NCBI RefSeq assembly: GCF_012524075.1
Contig: NZ_JAAZUI010000013.1
Location: 1-64,000 of the forward strand
Length of the DNA: 64,000 bases
Direction of reading: 5' to 3'
From: Lutibacter sp. B1
GTDB taxonomy: Bacteria; Bacteroidota; Bacteroidia; Flavobacteriales; Flavobacteriaceae
A model generated the notes under the pieces. That model had not been told where the DNA came from. It did not search any database and saw only the letters and a list, made by a program, of their open reading frames with translations. The position numbers were made by a program, and so were the translations under genes. Below, piece after piece: positions 37,423 to 46,549 of this stretch (position 1 is its first letter; every line of letters begins with the position of its first letter).

Positions 37423-38442
37423 ATGAAATACAATTTATTAGGAAACACAGGATTATTGGTTTCAGAGATATGCTTTGGAACAATGACATTTGGAGGAAAA
37501 GGCTTTTTTAAAGTTGTTGGAGATTTAGGTCAGAATGATGCAGACAGTTTAGTAAAACAGGCATTAGATGCCGGAGTTAACTTTATTGATACTGCAAATG
37601 TATATTCTGAAGGTTTGTCGGAACAAATTACAGGTAAATCTTTACGAAATTTAGGAATAGATAGAGACTCCGTAGTTTTAGCAACAAAGGCTAGAGGTAC
37701 CATGGGAGAAGGTCCAAATCAAAAAGGATTAAGTCGTAAGCATTTGATGCATCAACTAGATGAAAGTTTAAGAAGACTTAATACTGATTATATAGACCTT
37801 TATCAGATTCATTCTACAGATCCTTTAACTCCAATTGAAGAAACGTTACGAGCTTTAGACGATATGGTACGCAGTGGTAAAGTACGCTATATTGGAGCAA
37901 GTAATGTAGCAGCTTGGCAATTAATGAAAGCTTTGGATTATTCTTATTACAATCGTTTAGAGCGCTTTGTTTCGTTACAAGCTTACTACACAATAGCAGG
38001 AAGGGATTTAGAACGAGAAATAGTTCCTTTATTGAAAGATCAAAAAGTTGGTTTGATGGTTTGGAGTCCTTTAGCTGGAGGATTATTAAGTGGAAAATAC
38101 GAAAGAGAACCTAAAGAAGGTGATAGTGGAAGAAGAGCTAGTTTTGATTTCCCACCTGTAAACAGAGATAAAGCTTTTGATATAATTGATGCTTTAAAAC
38201 CTATGGCTGAAGCAAAAAAAGTCACTGTTGCACAACTTTCTATAGCTTGGTTACTTCAACAGCCTGTGGTAAGCACAGTAATTGTTGGAGCTAAAAACTC
38301 TAAACAATTAGCCGATAATTTAAAAGCTCCTAGTGTTAGTTTTACGAATGAAGAATTAGCCAAATTAGATGAATTAAGTCAATTAGCACCCGAATATCCT
38401 GGTTGGATGTTTGAATACACAGGTGGTGATAGACAATTATAA
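37423..38442 (+). CDS. Aldo/keto reductase 3
   Basis: A 339-aa barrel reductase of the voltage-channel beta-subunit/YajO-like group. Asp/Tyr are in DTANVYSEGLSEQ, Lys in LATKARG, His in QIHSTDP, and the cofactor region is STVIVGAKNSKQ. It is unlike the tandem pair at 23857-25823 in its loops. A TetR-family regulator gene lies directly downstream, and an operator-like palindrome sits at the promoter, suggesting a ligand-induced detoxification gene. Confidence 0.93.
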   Translation: MKYNLLGNTGLLVSEICFGTMTFGGKGFFKVVGDLGQNDADSLVKQALDAGVNFIDTANVYSEGLSEQITGKSLRNLGIDRDSVVLATKARGTMGEGPNQKGLSRKHLMHQLDESLRRLNTDYIDLYQIHSTDPLTPIEETLRALDDMVRSGKVRYIGASNVAAWQLMKALDYSYYNRLERFVSLQAYYTIAGRDLEREIVPLLKDQKVGLMVWSPLAGGLLSGKYEREPKEGDSGRRASFDFPPVNRDKAFDIIDALKPMAEAKKVTVAQLSIAWLLQQPVVSTVIVGAKNSKQLADNLKAPSVSFTNEELAKLDELSQLAPEYPGWMFEYTGGDRQL

Positions 38443-38454
38443 ATTACTACATAT

Positions 38455-38482
38455 AAAAACTGCCTTTTAAAAGGCAGTTTTT
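38455..38482 (+). terminator. Terminator after aldo/keto reductase 3
   Basis: AAAAACTGCC/GGCAGTTTTT stem with an A/T-rich loop and T-run, 13 bases past the stop. Confidence 0.85.
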
Positions 38483-38523
38483 ATATTATTCAATTATTTA
38501 AAATATCAATTATTAAATATTTC

Positions 38524-38531
38524 TATTTTTG
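38524..38531 (+). promoter_or_regulatory. Candidate -7 element of the TetR gene
   Basis: TATTTTTG matches TAnnTTTG, 17 bases before the ATG, giving a very short leader. Confidence 0.4.
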
Positions 38532-38547
38532 TAATTATTAATAATGA

Positions 38548-39111
38548 ATGATAGATAAGAAAACCCAAATACTAACTACAGCAATAGATCTTTTTGTTGA
38601 AAAAGGGTTTGATAGAGTTTCTACAGCCGAAATTTCAAAAACTGCAGAAGTTGCTACTGGAACAATGTTTTATCATTTCAATACTAAAGAAGATATTATA
38701 ATTTCATCCTATAAATTAATTAAAACGCAATTTATTTTACAAACTTTAGAAGGTAATTCACTTAATAATCCCATATATGACGTTTTAAAAACAAAATGGA
38801 AAAACATGATTTTATGGGCGATGAATCATAAAAAAGAAGTTCAATATTTATTACAGTTCAAAAATTCACCTTATTATTGTGATAATTTAATGGCAGAAGA
38901 TGATACATGGAAAGAACTTGTGCATTGGTGGGAAAGAGGCATCCAAGAGAAAGTTTTTAAACAATTACCTTTAGATTATCTCTTAAAAACTTTTAATGAT
39001 TTATTATTTGGAACGATAGAGTATTTGTTTCAAAATGAAGATAAAGTTGATGAGTACATTACTGTTTCTTTTAATTTATGTTGGGATTGTATAAGTTTAA
39101 AACATACATAA
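38548..39111 (+). CDS. TetR/AcrR-family regulator
   Basis: A 187-aa repressor-type protein. The N-terminal helix-turn-helix (residues about 5-50) has ILTTAIDLFVEKGFDRVSTA, EISKTAEVATGTMFYHFNTKEDI. The ligand domain is all-helical and divergent. It probably represses aldo/keto reductase 3, whose promoter holds the palindrome ACTGATTAGTCAGT. A terminator separates the two genes, so the regulator has its own promoter. Confidence 0.92.
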   Translation: MIDKKTQILTTAIDLFVEKGFDRVSTAEISKTAEVATGTMFYHFNTKEDIIISSYKLIKTQFILQTLEGNSLNNPIYDVLKTKWKNMILWAMNHKKEVQYLLQFKNSPYYCDNLMAEDDTWKELVHWWERGIQEKVFKQLPLDYLLKTFNDLLFGTIEYLFQNEDKVDEYITVSFNLCWDCISLKHT

Positions 39112-39139
39112 AACATCTTTTTTTATTAAAATAAAGTCT

Positions 39140-39147
39140 TATATTTG
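39140..39147 (+). promoter_or_regulatory. Candidate -7 element with long leader, cold-shock protein
   Basis: TATATTTG matches TAnnTTTG. The resulting 5' leader of about 145 bases before the ATG at 39300 is unusually long for this window and fits genes controlled by RNA structure in the cold. Confidence 0.5.
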
Positions 39148-39299
39148 CCCATATTTAAAGAGCTTAGTGTTAATTAGTATTTACAATCAACAAAACTAAA
39201 ATTTAGGATAACTATTTATTTTATATTCCTTTAAAATTAGTTTAGTATTTTCATTATTTTCTTGAACAATAGTATAAAAATTATAATTAAATAAAACGA

Positions 39300-39746
39300 A
39301 TGGCAAAATCTCAGCAAACTTATAATAAGTCTGAAAAAGAAAAACAACGATTAAAAAAACGCGAAGAAAAACTTAAGAAAAAGGAAGCACGTAAAGCTTC
39401 TGGTGTTAAAGACAATGAATTTGTTTATGTAGATCACAATGGGAATTTAACAGATACTCCTCCAGATCCTTCCATGAAAGTTGTTGTTGATGCTGAAAGT
39501 ATAGAAATTGGGATACCTAAAAAGTCTGATGCTGATTATGAAGAAATAGATCCTGTTAAAAAAGGTAAAGTTTCATTTTTTGATTCTTCAAAAGGTTTTG
39601 GTTTTATTATTGAAAATGACACTGAACAGAAGTATTTTACGCATGTTAGCGGTTTAATTGATAAGATTGCAGAAAATGATAAAGTTTCTTTTGAGCTAGA
39701 AAAAGGTTTAAAAGGAATGAATGCAGTTAGAGTTAAAAAAATATAG
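39300..39746 (+). CDS. Cold-shock domain protein with charged N-terminal extension
   Basis: A 148-aa protein. The first about 35 residues are almost entirely Lys/Glu/Arg (EKEKQRLKKREEKLKKKEAR), followed by a linker and a cold-shock domain in the last about 65 residues (KGKVSFFDSSKGFGFIIEND, YFTHVSGL, VSFELEKGLKGMNAVRV). The RNP-like GFGFI motif marks a single-stranded nucleic-acid binder. It is longer than the 65-70-aa CspA type. The charged extension could bind RNA or the ribosome. Confidence 0.92.
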   Translation: MAKSQQTYNKSEKEKQRLKKREEKLKKKEARKASGVKDNEFVYVDHNGNLTDTPPDPSMKVVVDAESIEIGIPKKSDADYEEIDPVKKGKVSFFDSSKGFGFIIENDTEQKYFTHVSGLIDKIAENDKVSFELEKGLKGMNAVRVKKI

Positions 39747-39807
39747 TTATTTTATAAATACTTTAATAATTTCATTTTAAAAATCTAAGACATTCTAATT
39801 ACTATAA

Positions 39808-41460
39808 TTACTTCAGTAGTTTAGTAAATAAATCAATTAAAGGTTGATTTGCATTTGAAGGATCCGGTAAAGTTCCATAACCTCTATAAAGTCCAAAACT
39901 ATCTTCATGATAGGAGTGATATGTAAAGTGTATATTGTTTTTTTTGGCAATAGTTACCATATCTTCAACAAATTGAAGTCCACCTTTATTATCTTGAAAA
40001 CAAGGATAACCTGCACCAAATTCTCCCATATATAAAACAGCATTTTTTGTTTGAGCCCAGTCTGTAAATTTCCCAATAACAGATTCTAAGTATTCTTTAT
40101 TTCTTTTTAAAATAGGACTATCAGTTGTATAAAAGTCTAATCTTAATTTACAGTAAGAATCATTGGCTGCATTTTCGCCTTTCATCCAACCATTAATTTG
40201 ATAGTAAAAATTTGGAGTAGGTACAAAACTTACTTTTGAGTTAGTCATATTACAATCATCAGTTGCGTTTTGTATAAAAAGACTCATAGTATCATTGTGA
40301 CCTTCATTAGTAGCCAAACCGCTTTCTCCAGTATTATTGTTACTCCAATAATTCCAGCTATCCTTACTGTTTAAGTTCATTTCCAGTACGGTCCTAGTAA
40401 AATTACCGTTTTCATCATACTCATTTACAACAATATCATCAAAATAAACTTTTCCACCAACATTTCCACCAACCAACGCAGGTCTGGCTATTTTTATGTT
40501 TTCATCAGTAATTTTATACAATTCTCCTTCAAAATAATTCCAATTGTTTGTTCCACTTGCTAAAGAAGGATTGTTAAAAGTTGCCGTATACCATTGAACA
40601 TTTACAACTTCAATTATATTTTCATCAGGATATTTACCACCATCACCTAAATTTGCAAAATCTAATAATTGATGTGTGTAGGAGAGAGGATCATATCCAT
40701 GAAATTCATATATCAAATTCTCACCGTGCACATTTGGAAAATTCAAATTACTATCTAAAGTATTGCTTCCTTTAACATAAATTGCTTTTTCTATAAATAG
40801 TAAATGATTTTTATCAACAGATCTTATTTCATCAATAAGCTTTTGAGCCAATTCTGTCCATTGACTTATAGACGAAGTAGGTACAGGCTCATTTACAGGG
40901 CCAAATCCTGCTATTTGGACTTCATCTTTATAACGTTCAGCAATTGCTTTCCAAAGTGCTGCTAAACGATTTTGATTTTCAACATCATCCCATAACGCAT
41001 CACCGGTTCCTTGAGATTGATAGCCGCCTTGCGGAGCATGCATATTCAAAATAAGATAAATTCCTTTATTTTTAGCCCAAGTTATATTTTTATCTAACCA
41101 ATCCCATCCGGATTGTTTATAGTTATATGGATTCGTATCATCTTCAAAAGTTCTGTAATTCATATAAAACCGAATAGCGTTCATTCCCATATTTTTCACA
41201 CGTTGGTAATCTATTTCACTATGATGCGTTTCCGGAGGAACTAATGAATTAGACCATATTTCATTTCCAAAAGCAACTCCTTGTAAATACACAGAATTTT
41301 TTGAAGCATCAACTATTTGATTTCCTGAAAGTTGCAATAATAAATTTGGAGTTTCAATTATTGGATCCGGTTCTTCTATTGTAGGTGAAGAATCGTTATC
41401 ACTACAAGAAAAAAGAACTAAAGAGTATGAAAGTAAAAAATAAAATCGGGCTAATTTCAT
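39808..41460 (-). CDS. GH5 endoglucanase-like lipoprotein with inserted CBM-like module
   Basis: A 550-aa lipoprotein with lipobox LVLFSC (Cys19) and an acidic linker. The GH5 barrel has acid/base Glu191 in GFGPVNEPVP and nucleophile Glu480 in LYMGEFGAGY. The gap between them is about 290 residues, far more than the usual 100 or so. Residues about 284-445 (VQWYTATFNNPSLASG, KVYFDDIVVNEY, FYYQINGWMKGEN) look like a CBM4/9-type beta-sandwich inserted in the barrel. It probably acts on the cell surface on a beta-glucan or xylan. Confidence 0.88.
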   Translation of the reverse strand: MKLARFYFLLSYSLVLFSCSDNDSSPTIEEPDPIIETPNLLLQLSGNQIVDASKNSVYLQGVAFGNEIWSNSLVPPETHHSEIDYQRVKNMGMNAIRFYMNYRTFEDDTNPYNYKQSGWDWLDKNITWAKNKGIYLILNMHAPQGGYQSQGTGDALWDDVENQNRLAALWKAIAERYKDEVQIAGFGPVNEPVPTSSISQWTELAQKLIDEIRSVDKNHLLFIEKAIYVKGSNTLDSNLNFPNVHGENLIYEFHGYDPLSYTHQLLDFANLGDGGKYPDENIIEVVNVQWYTATFNNPSLASGTNNWNYFEGELYKITDENIKIARPALVGGNVGGKVYFDDIVVNEYDENGNFTRTVLEMNLNSKDSWNYWSNNNTGESGLATNEGHNDTMSLFIQNATDDCNMTNSKVSFVPTPNFYYQINGWMKGENAANDSYCKLRLDFYTTDSPILKRNKEYLESVIGKFTDWAQTKNAVLYMGEFGAGYPCFQDNKGGLQFVEDMVTIAKKNNIHFTYHSYHEDSFGLYRGYGTLPDPSNANQPLIDLFTKLLK

Positions 41461-41548
41461 GTTAAATTGTTAATAACAATATTTGTACTAAATTTAATGA
41501 AATTATTTTAACCTTTTCTAAAAAAACATGCTTTATTAAAAGAATCTT

Positions 41549-42496
41549 TTAATTATGTTTTTTTTTTAGTGGTTGATCTTGAATATACTCTAAATTAAAT
41601 TTCATTGCAATTTTAGCTTTATTCAATTCGGCTCCTAAATAACCGGCATGACTCATTTGAGAAACTAATTTTTTCTCAAGAATTGCAAGTAATATTGATT
41701 CAGGTGAATTCCCTTTGATTATATAACCTGGACGATTGTCTTTAAAATAATGCTTTACTGTTATTTCCTTTCTGTCTAAATCTGTAGTAATTACAAAAAA
41801 ACCTTTCTCGTCGTAATCTAACGGAATGCGTTTTCCTCCGGGTTTAAGCTCAATAAAAGTTTCTTCTTCCATATCAGTTTGTTCTGATTTTAATAAAACA
41901 TTTTTTACTTCAATATTATTTTTTAAATCAATTTTACTAATTTTTTTATGCAACAAATCTACTTCTATATTTTCTCTATTATCAATCAATTCTACTTGTT
42001 TTAAAAATTGATCTATTTTTTCAATTGAAAGATTTTGTAAAACCGGAAAATGTCCTTGTGCATTTCTAATTCTTTTTTCAGAAGTTATTCCGTGTTTAAA
42101 TAAACATTGAATAGCTTGTCCTGCCTTAAAAATAGGAGAATCTTTACCGCAAAGTACTAAAACTCTTATATTAGGATTAGAAACTATATTCTTAATAATT
42201 TTTTCGATTCCTAAATTAGGCGTATACAAATTGCCTACAATAGCAATGTTTTCCCATTGAGAAATAGGTTGAATTAAATTAGTTGAAGTTAAAGTACAAA
42301 CCGCAATTGGATGTGTTGCATTTACCACTTTATAATTTCCTGAAACAACCGGCCACTTTTGTTTTGTATTAAAGTTCAGATTCTTAAAAAAATCTTTGAC
42401 AGAACTTATATTATAAAACATTTTTACAGCCGAATGATTTTCACCATTACTTTTAGTAGGAAATAATTTTGTTAGAAAGTGCATTATTTTTTTCAT
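41549..42496 (-). CDS. MtrA-like corrinoid-domain protein with DUF4346
   Basis: A 315-aa cytosolic protein. Residues about 47-170 resemble subunit A of archaeal tetrahydromethanopterin S-methyltransferase: WPVVSGNYKV, NLGIEKIIKNIVSNPNIRVL, LCGKDSPIFKAGQA, and KRIRNAQGHFPVL. Residues about 218-310 match the DUF4346 domain (DYDEKGFFVITTDL, MSHAGYLGAELNKA). In methanogens the cobalt of the cobamide is coordinated by a histidine in the GHxxGQ segment, and here that position appears to be Phe123, so cobamide binding, if present, must differ. The gene stands alone and its role is unknown. Confidence 0.72.
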   Translation of the reverse strand: MKKIMHFLTKLFPTKSNGENHSAVKMFYNISSVKDFFKNLNFNTKQKWPVVSGNYKVVNATHPIAVCTLTSTNLIQPISQWENIAIVGNLYTPNLGIEKIIKNIVSNPNIRVLVLCGKDSPIFKAGQAIQCLFKHGITSEKRIRNAQGHFPVLQNLSIEKIDQFLKQVELIDNRENIEVDLLHKKISKIDLKNNIEVKNVLLKSEQTDMEEETFIELKPGGKRIPLDYDEKGFFVITTDLDRKEITVKHYFKDNRPGYIIKGNSPESILLAILEKKLVSQMSHAGYLGAELNKAKIAMKFNLEYIQDQPLKKKHN

Positions 42497-42718
42497 ACAT
42501 TTCTTTAAATAGGTTTAAAATAGATGCTAAATTTAGCTATTTTGTTAAAAATATAAAGTAATTACTTTAGTACAATTTAAAATAGTTTGGAATAAATCAT
42601 TTATTATTAGAAGGTACATGATTTTAATTATTCAACTATACTTTTTGATAAAATTTAATTTTGTACTTTATAATTGATTCAAGTTTGCGTAATTTTATGC
42701 AAAGAATACATAACCCTC

Positions 42719-42766
42719 ATGAATAAATATCTTTACTTACTTATTTTTCTTATTAGCATTCAATGA
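42719..42766 (+). CDS. 15-codon leader ORF ahead of the CE15 esterase
   Basis: ATG at 42719 opens MNKYLYLLIFLISIQ and its TGA stop overlaps the next gene's ATG in ATGA at 42763-42766. The peptide is hydrophobic with one Lys, like a bare signal sequence. It may couple translation of the esterase or be the residue of a lost exported protein. No functional evidence is available beyond this arrangement. Confidence 0.4.
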   Translation: MNKYLYLLIFLISIQ

Positions 42767-44097
42767 AAAAAACAACACTTCTAAATTTGGTATTACTTTT
42801 AGTAAGCTGGTTGAGTTTTGCTCAATATTCACAAGCAGAAAGAGACAGCATTGAAAAACTCAACAAAGAAGATCATCAGCAAATAATGTATCAGTTAGGA
42901 ATTACAAAGTTGAGACCGGGTCCTTCTGGAAATCCGAACGATGCCAATGCAGCCAATACTGATGAATCTAAAGCAAAACAGTATAAGGAGCTTCCAAATC
43001 CTCTTATTTTTAATAATGGTACACCGGTAAATAATTCCAATCAATGGGAAGAAAGAAAAAAGGAACTTTTTGAGCTTTTTGACAATGAAATTTACGGCCG
43101 TACACCTAAAAATATTCCAAATGTAACTTGGGAAATTATTAATGAAAAAGATACTTTAGAAGGAGAAATACCTGTAAAAATAAAAGAGTTAATAGGTATT
43201 GTAGATAACTCATCGTATCCGGAAATTTCAGTAGCAATTCAAATGACAGTTGGTACACCGCTTGCTGTTTCAAAATCTGTTCCTCTAGTAATAGAATTTG
43301 GCTGGGATATGACAAAATTCAAAAATTGGCCTCAACCTTCCGTACCATCATGGAAAGAGCAACTTCTAAAAAAAGGATGGGCATATGCTATTATAATTCC
43401 TGCAAGTTTTCAAGCTGATAATGATGCCGGACTTACACAAGGTATTATAGGATTGATAAATAAAGGGAAACGCAGAAAACCTGACGATTGGGGAACGCTT
43501 AAAGCATGGAGTTGGGGAGCAAGTAAAGCAATTGATTACTTTGAAACTACTCCCGAAATTGACACAAAAAAAATAGCGATAGAAGGGCTTTCACGTTATG
43601 GAAAAGCTGCTATTGTAGCGATGGCTTACGAACCTAGAATTTCAGTTGGTTTTATAGGATCTTCAGGTGCCGGAGGTACTAAAATATTAAGACGAAATTT
43701 AGGTGAACAAGTAGAGAATTTAGCCTCATCGGCAGAATACCATTGGTTTGCAGGAAATTTTATAAAATATGCCGGTACTCTGCAAGTTAATGATTTACCG
43801 GTTGATGCTCACGAGCTTATAGCTTTATGTGCTCCACGACCAGTTTTTATAAGTGCCGGTTCTTCACAAGTGGAAGGGCATTGGGTAGATGCAAAAGGAA
43901 TGTTTCTAGGTGGAGTTTATGCAAGTCCTGTTTATGAACTATTAGGTAAAAAAGGGTTACGAACTACGGAATTTCCTCTACAGGAAACAAATTTAGCAGA
44001 TGGAGAAATTGCATTCAGACAACATGAAGGAGGACATACTACATATCCCAACTGGCCTTATTTTATAGAGTTTGCCAGTAGATATTTTGAAGATTAA
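42763..44097 (+). CDS. CE15-like glucuronoyl/acetylxylan esterase
   Basis: A 444-aa secreted alpha/beta-hydrolase with a signal peptide ending LSFAQ. The nucleophile Ser277 is in GLSRYGK, the variant of the GCSRxGK motif that defines glucuronoyl esterases. SSGAGGTKILRR and LCAPRPVFIS follow, and the catalytic His425 lies in HEGGHTTYP near the end. CE15 enzymes cut ester links between lignin and glucuronoxylan, and it fits the nearby GH5 enzymes in plant or algal glycan use. The short leader ORF upstream overlaps its start. Confidence 0.85.
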   Translation: MKKTTLLNLVLLLVSWLSFAQYSQAERDSIEKLNKEDHQQIMYQLGITKLRPGPSGNPNDANAANTDESKAKQYKELPNPLIFNNGTPVNNSNQWEERKKELFELFDNEIYGRTPKNIPNVTWEIINEKDTLEGEIPVKIKELIGIVDNSSYPEISVAIQMTVGTPLAVSKSVPLVIEFGWDMTKFKNWPQPSVPSWKEQLLKKGWAYAIIIPASFQADNDAGLTQGIIGLINKGKRRKPDDWGTLKAWSWGASKAIDYFETTPEIDTKKIAIEGLSRYGKAAIVAMAYEPRISVGFIGSSGAGGTKILRRNLGEQVENLASSAEYHWFAGNFIKYAGTLQVNDLPVDAHELIALCAPRPVFISAGSSQVEGHWVDAKGMFLGGVYASPVYELLGKKGLRTTEFPLQETNLADGEIAFRQHEGGHTTYPNWPYFIEFASRYFED

Positions 44098-44285
44098 TAA
44101 AATTAGAATACAATCAAAATTTTTAAGTGTTAGCTCCTATTTGAAAAATAACAGATTAGTGAATAAAGACTTTTTTTGACAGCTAACAAAAGGAGGGAAG
44201 TGTAGTTTGAATAGATTGAAAAAAAGTTTACTTTCTTTATTTTGTATATTGCATCAGATACAAATGTTTATCAAAAAAATATTGA

Positions 44286-45127
44286 ATGCAAAAAAAAATT
44301 AACCAACAAATAAGAATTTATAATAAAGAAAGTTTACTTAATCAGATTGTTACTGGTAAATCATATCATTCTTCACTAACATCAATACTTGTTATAAAGA
44401 AAGGGTATATCACTTTTTTGAACACGTTTGAAACAATAACCTTAACAGAAAATAAAGTCCTTTTTTTATTTCCAAAAGGTATTTTTGAACTTATTGAAAT
44501 GAGTGAAGATCTTGAAATAAGCATCATAGCAATTAATGTTGATTTATTTTCTCAAATTTCTTATGATTTTAACAGATATAGTTTATACCAATTTTTAACA
44601 TCTAATTATTTAAATCATTTTAACATTTCAAAAGCAACAATTAAGGAACTTTGGGTGTTAATTGATCTTTTAAAATCAAATCTGCAAAAAAATCAAAATA
44701 AGTATAATAAGACAATCTTATTAAGTTTGATAACTGTTATTTTATATACTGTAATTGAAGCTTTGGATAAAAGTAACAGCTCAATTGGCGATATTGATAT
44801 GAATAGAAAACAAGAGCTGGTACTCAATTTTTTAAAACTGTTATCAGAGAATTTTAAAGAAAACAGGAAAGTTTCATTTATGCAGATAAGCTTTCAGTCA
44901 CATCACGTCACTTATCGGCAACAGTTAAAAAGGTCACCCAAAAAACAGCAAATCAAGTTATTCATCAATTTGTAATTTCAGAAGCAAAAACACTTTTAAA
45001 TACAACTACAAAACAAATCGCGCAAATAGCATTAGAACTTAATTTTAAAGATCAATACTGTTTTAGTAAATTTTTTAAAAAAAATACAGAATTCAGTCCT
45101 ACCAAATTCCGCAGTAAAAACAAATAA
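44286..45127 (+). pseudogene. AraC-family regulator, frameshifted
   Basis: The first frame codes 229 aa, with the sensor part and the start of the DNA-binding domain, then goes out of frame. Restoring one T to the run TTT at 44877-44879 continues YADKLSVTSRHLSATVKKVT, QIAQIALELNFKDQYCFSKF and FSPTKF, a full AraC double helix-turn-helix ending at 45127. The break falls in the first helix-turn-helix, so the unrepaired protein cannot bind as AraC does. It sits 90 bases before the tolC gene of the efflux operon and was its likely regulator. Confidence 0.85.
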
Positions 45128-45217
45128 TCTTACATTTTTACATCATTTTAAGTTTTTTTGACATTTTTAAGCATTCTATTTAGCATAACCTTGCATTAAA
45201 TTTAGAAATGTTTATAA

Positions 45218-46531
45218 ATGAAGGTAAAAAGATGTTTTTTAATAGCAATGGTACTTGTATATTCTGTAGGTTTCTCACAAGATACAATACAACAAAAATT
45301 GTCTATTAATGAGATTACAAAATTAGCTTTAGAAAATAATCAAGCATTAAAAGTATCCCGAAAATCTATTGATATTGCCCAACAGCAAACAGAAATATAT
45401 AAGCAAAATCAGTTACCAAATGTGTCTTTTGATGCTACTGCTATGTACCTTGGAGATGCTGTTATTTTAGACAAAGACTTTTCCAAACAGGCTACTGTTG
45501 ATATGCCTCATTTTGGAAATACATTTTCTGTACAGGCACAACAAGTTATTTATAAAGGAAATGCAATAAATAATACCATAGAAATTGGCTCTTTACAAGA
45601 ACAATTAGCAGGTTTAGATGTTGAAAATGATGAACTTTCCATAAAGTTTTTAGTGATAGCTAATTATTTGGATTTGTATAAACTATACAACCAAAAACAA
45701 GTGTACTTAGAAAATATAAAATTAGCAAAAAAACGAATTGAAAATGTTACTAATTTTTATAATCAAGGTATGGTTACACGTAATGAAGTAATACGTGGCA
45801 ATTTACTTTTAGCATCTTTAAACCAAGCGGTTGTAACCATAAATAGCAATATTACTATTTTAAATAAGCAATTAACAACAGCTTTGGGTTTACCGGAAAA
45901 CACACAAATTATCCCTGATGATGCTACATTAAACTTAAATATATCGTTACAAGAATTTGCATCTTATAAAGAAGAAGCCTTAAAGAATCATCCTGATATT
46001 AAATCAGTTCAACTGCAAAAAGATTTAGCCGAAACAAGTTTAGATATCACAAAATCAGAAAAACTGCCAACTTTAGCAGGGTTTGGAGGTTATAATATGC
46101 AACGCCCAATTACAAGTACAAACCCAATTACTGATATGTACAGCAACAGCTGGCAAGTAGGAGTTTCTTTATCCTATGATATAGAATCTCTTTACAAAAC
46201 ACCTAAAAAAGTTAAGTTAGATCAGCTTAAAATAGATCAGATTTTAGAATTGGAAGAAATGGAAAAACAAAATTTAGAAGTAGCAGTAAAAGCTGCTTAT
46301 TTAAAATACAATGAAGCTGTTTCTCAACGAAATACATATCTAGAAAGTAAACGCTTAGCAGAAGAAAACTATAGGATCATAGAAAAAAAATATTTAAATC
46401 AATTAGCATTGGTTGTTGATATGTTGGATGCCAGTAATTCAAAATTAGACGCTGAACTTCAATATATAAACTCAGAAATTAATATTATTTATACCTACTA
46501 TAATTTATTAAAAACAACAGGAGAATTATAA
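45218..46531 (+). CDS. TolC-family outer-membrane efflux protein
   Basis: A 437-aa outer-membrane channel with a signal peptide ending VGFSQ. Two repeats of the TolC fold, each with a long coiled helix pair (NLEVAVKAAYLKYNEAVSQ in the second) and short barrel strands, span the protein. First gene of a three-gene operon with HlyD- and MFS-type partners, which together form a tripartite EmrAB-TolC-like pump. The local AraC regulator is frameshifted. Confidence 0.92.
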   Translation: MKVKRCFLIAMVLVYSVGFSQDTIQQKLSINEITKLALENNQALKVSRKSIDIAQQQTEIYKQNQLPNVSFDATAMYLGDAVILDKDFSKQATVDMPHFGNTFSVQAQQVIYKGNAINNTIEIGSLQEQLAGLDVENDELSIKFLVIANYLDLYKLYNQKQVYLENIKLAKKRIENVTNFYNQGMVTRNEVIRGNLLLASLNQAVVTINSNITILNKQLTTALGLPENTQIIPDDATLNLNISLQEFASYKEEALKNHPDIKSVQLQKDLAETSLDITKSEKLPTLAGFGGYNMQRPITSTNPITDMYSNSWQVGVSLSYDIESLYKTPKKVKLDQLKIDQILELEEMEKQNLEVAVKAAYLKYNEAVSQRNTYLESKRLAEENYRIIEKKYLNQLALVVDMLDASNSKLDAELQYINSEINIIYTYYNLLKTTGEL

Positions 46532-46549
46532 TCACTAAAAGAACTATAA

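Noticed and set aside
44128-44203. GTTAGCT and AGCTAAC inverted words before the AraC remnant
   Set aside because: Only seven bases and far apart; no reason to call it an operator.
44880-44975. C-terminus of the first frame of the AraC gene (QSHHVTYRQQLKRS)
   Set aside because: It is read out of frame; the genuine AraC motif lies in the adjacent frame.
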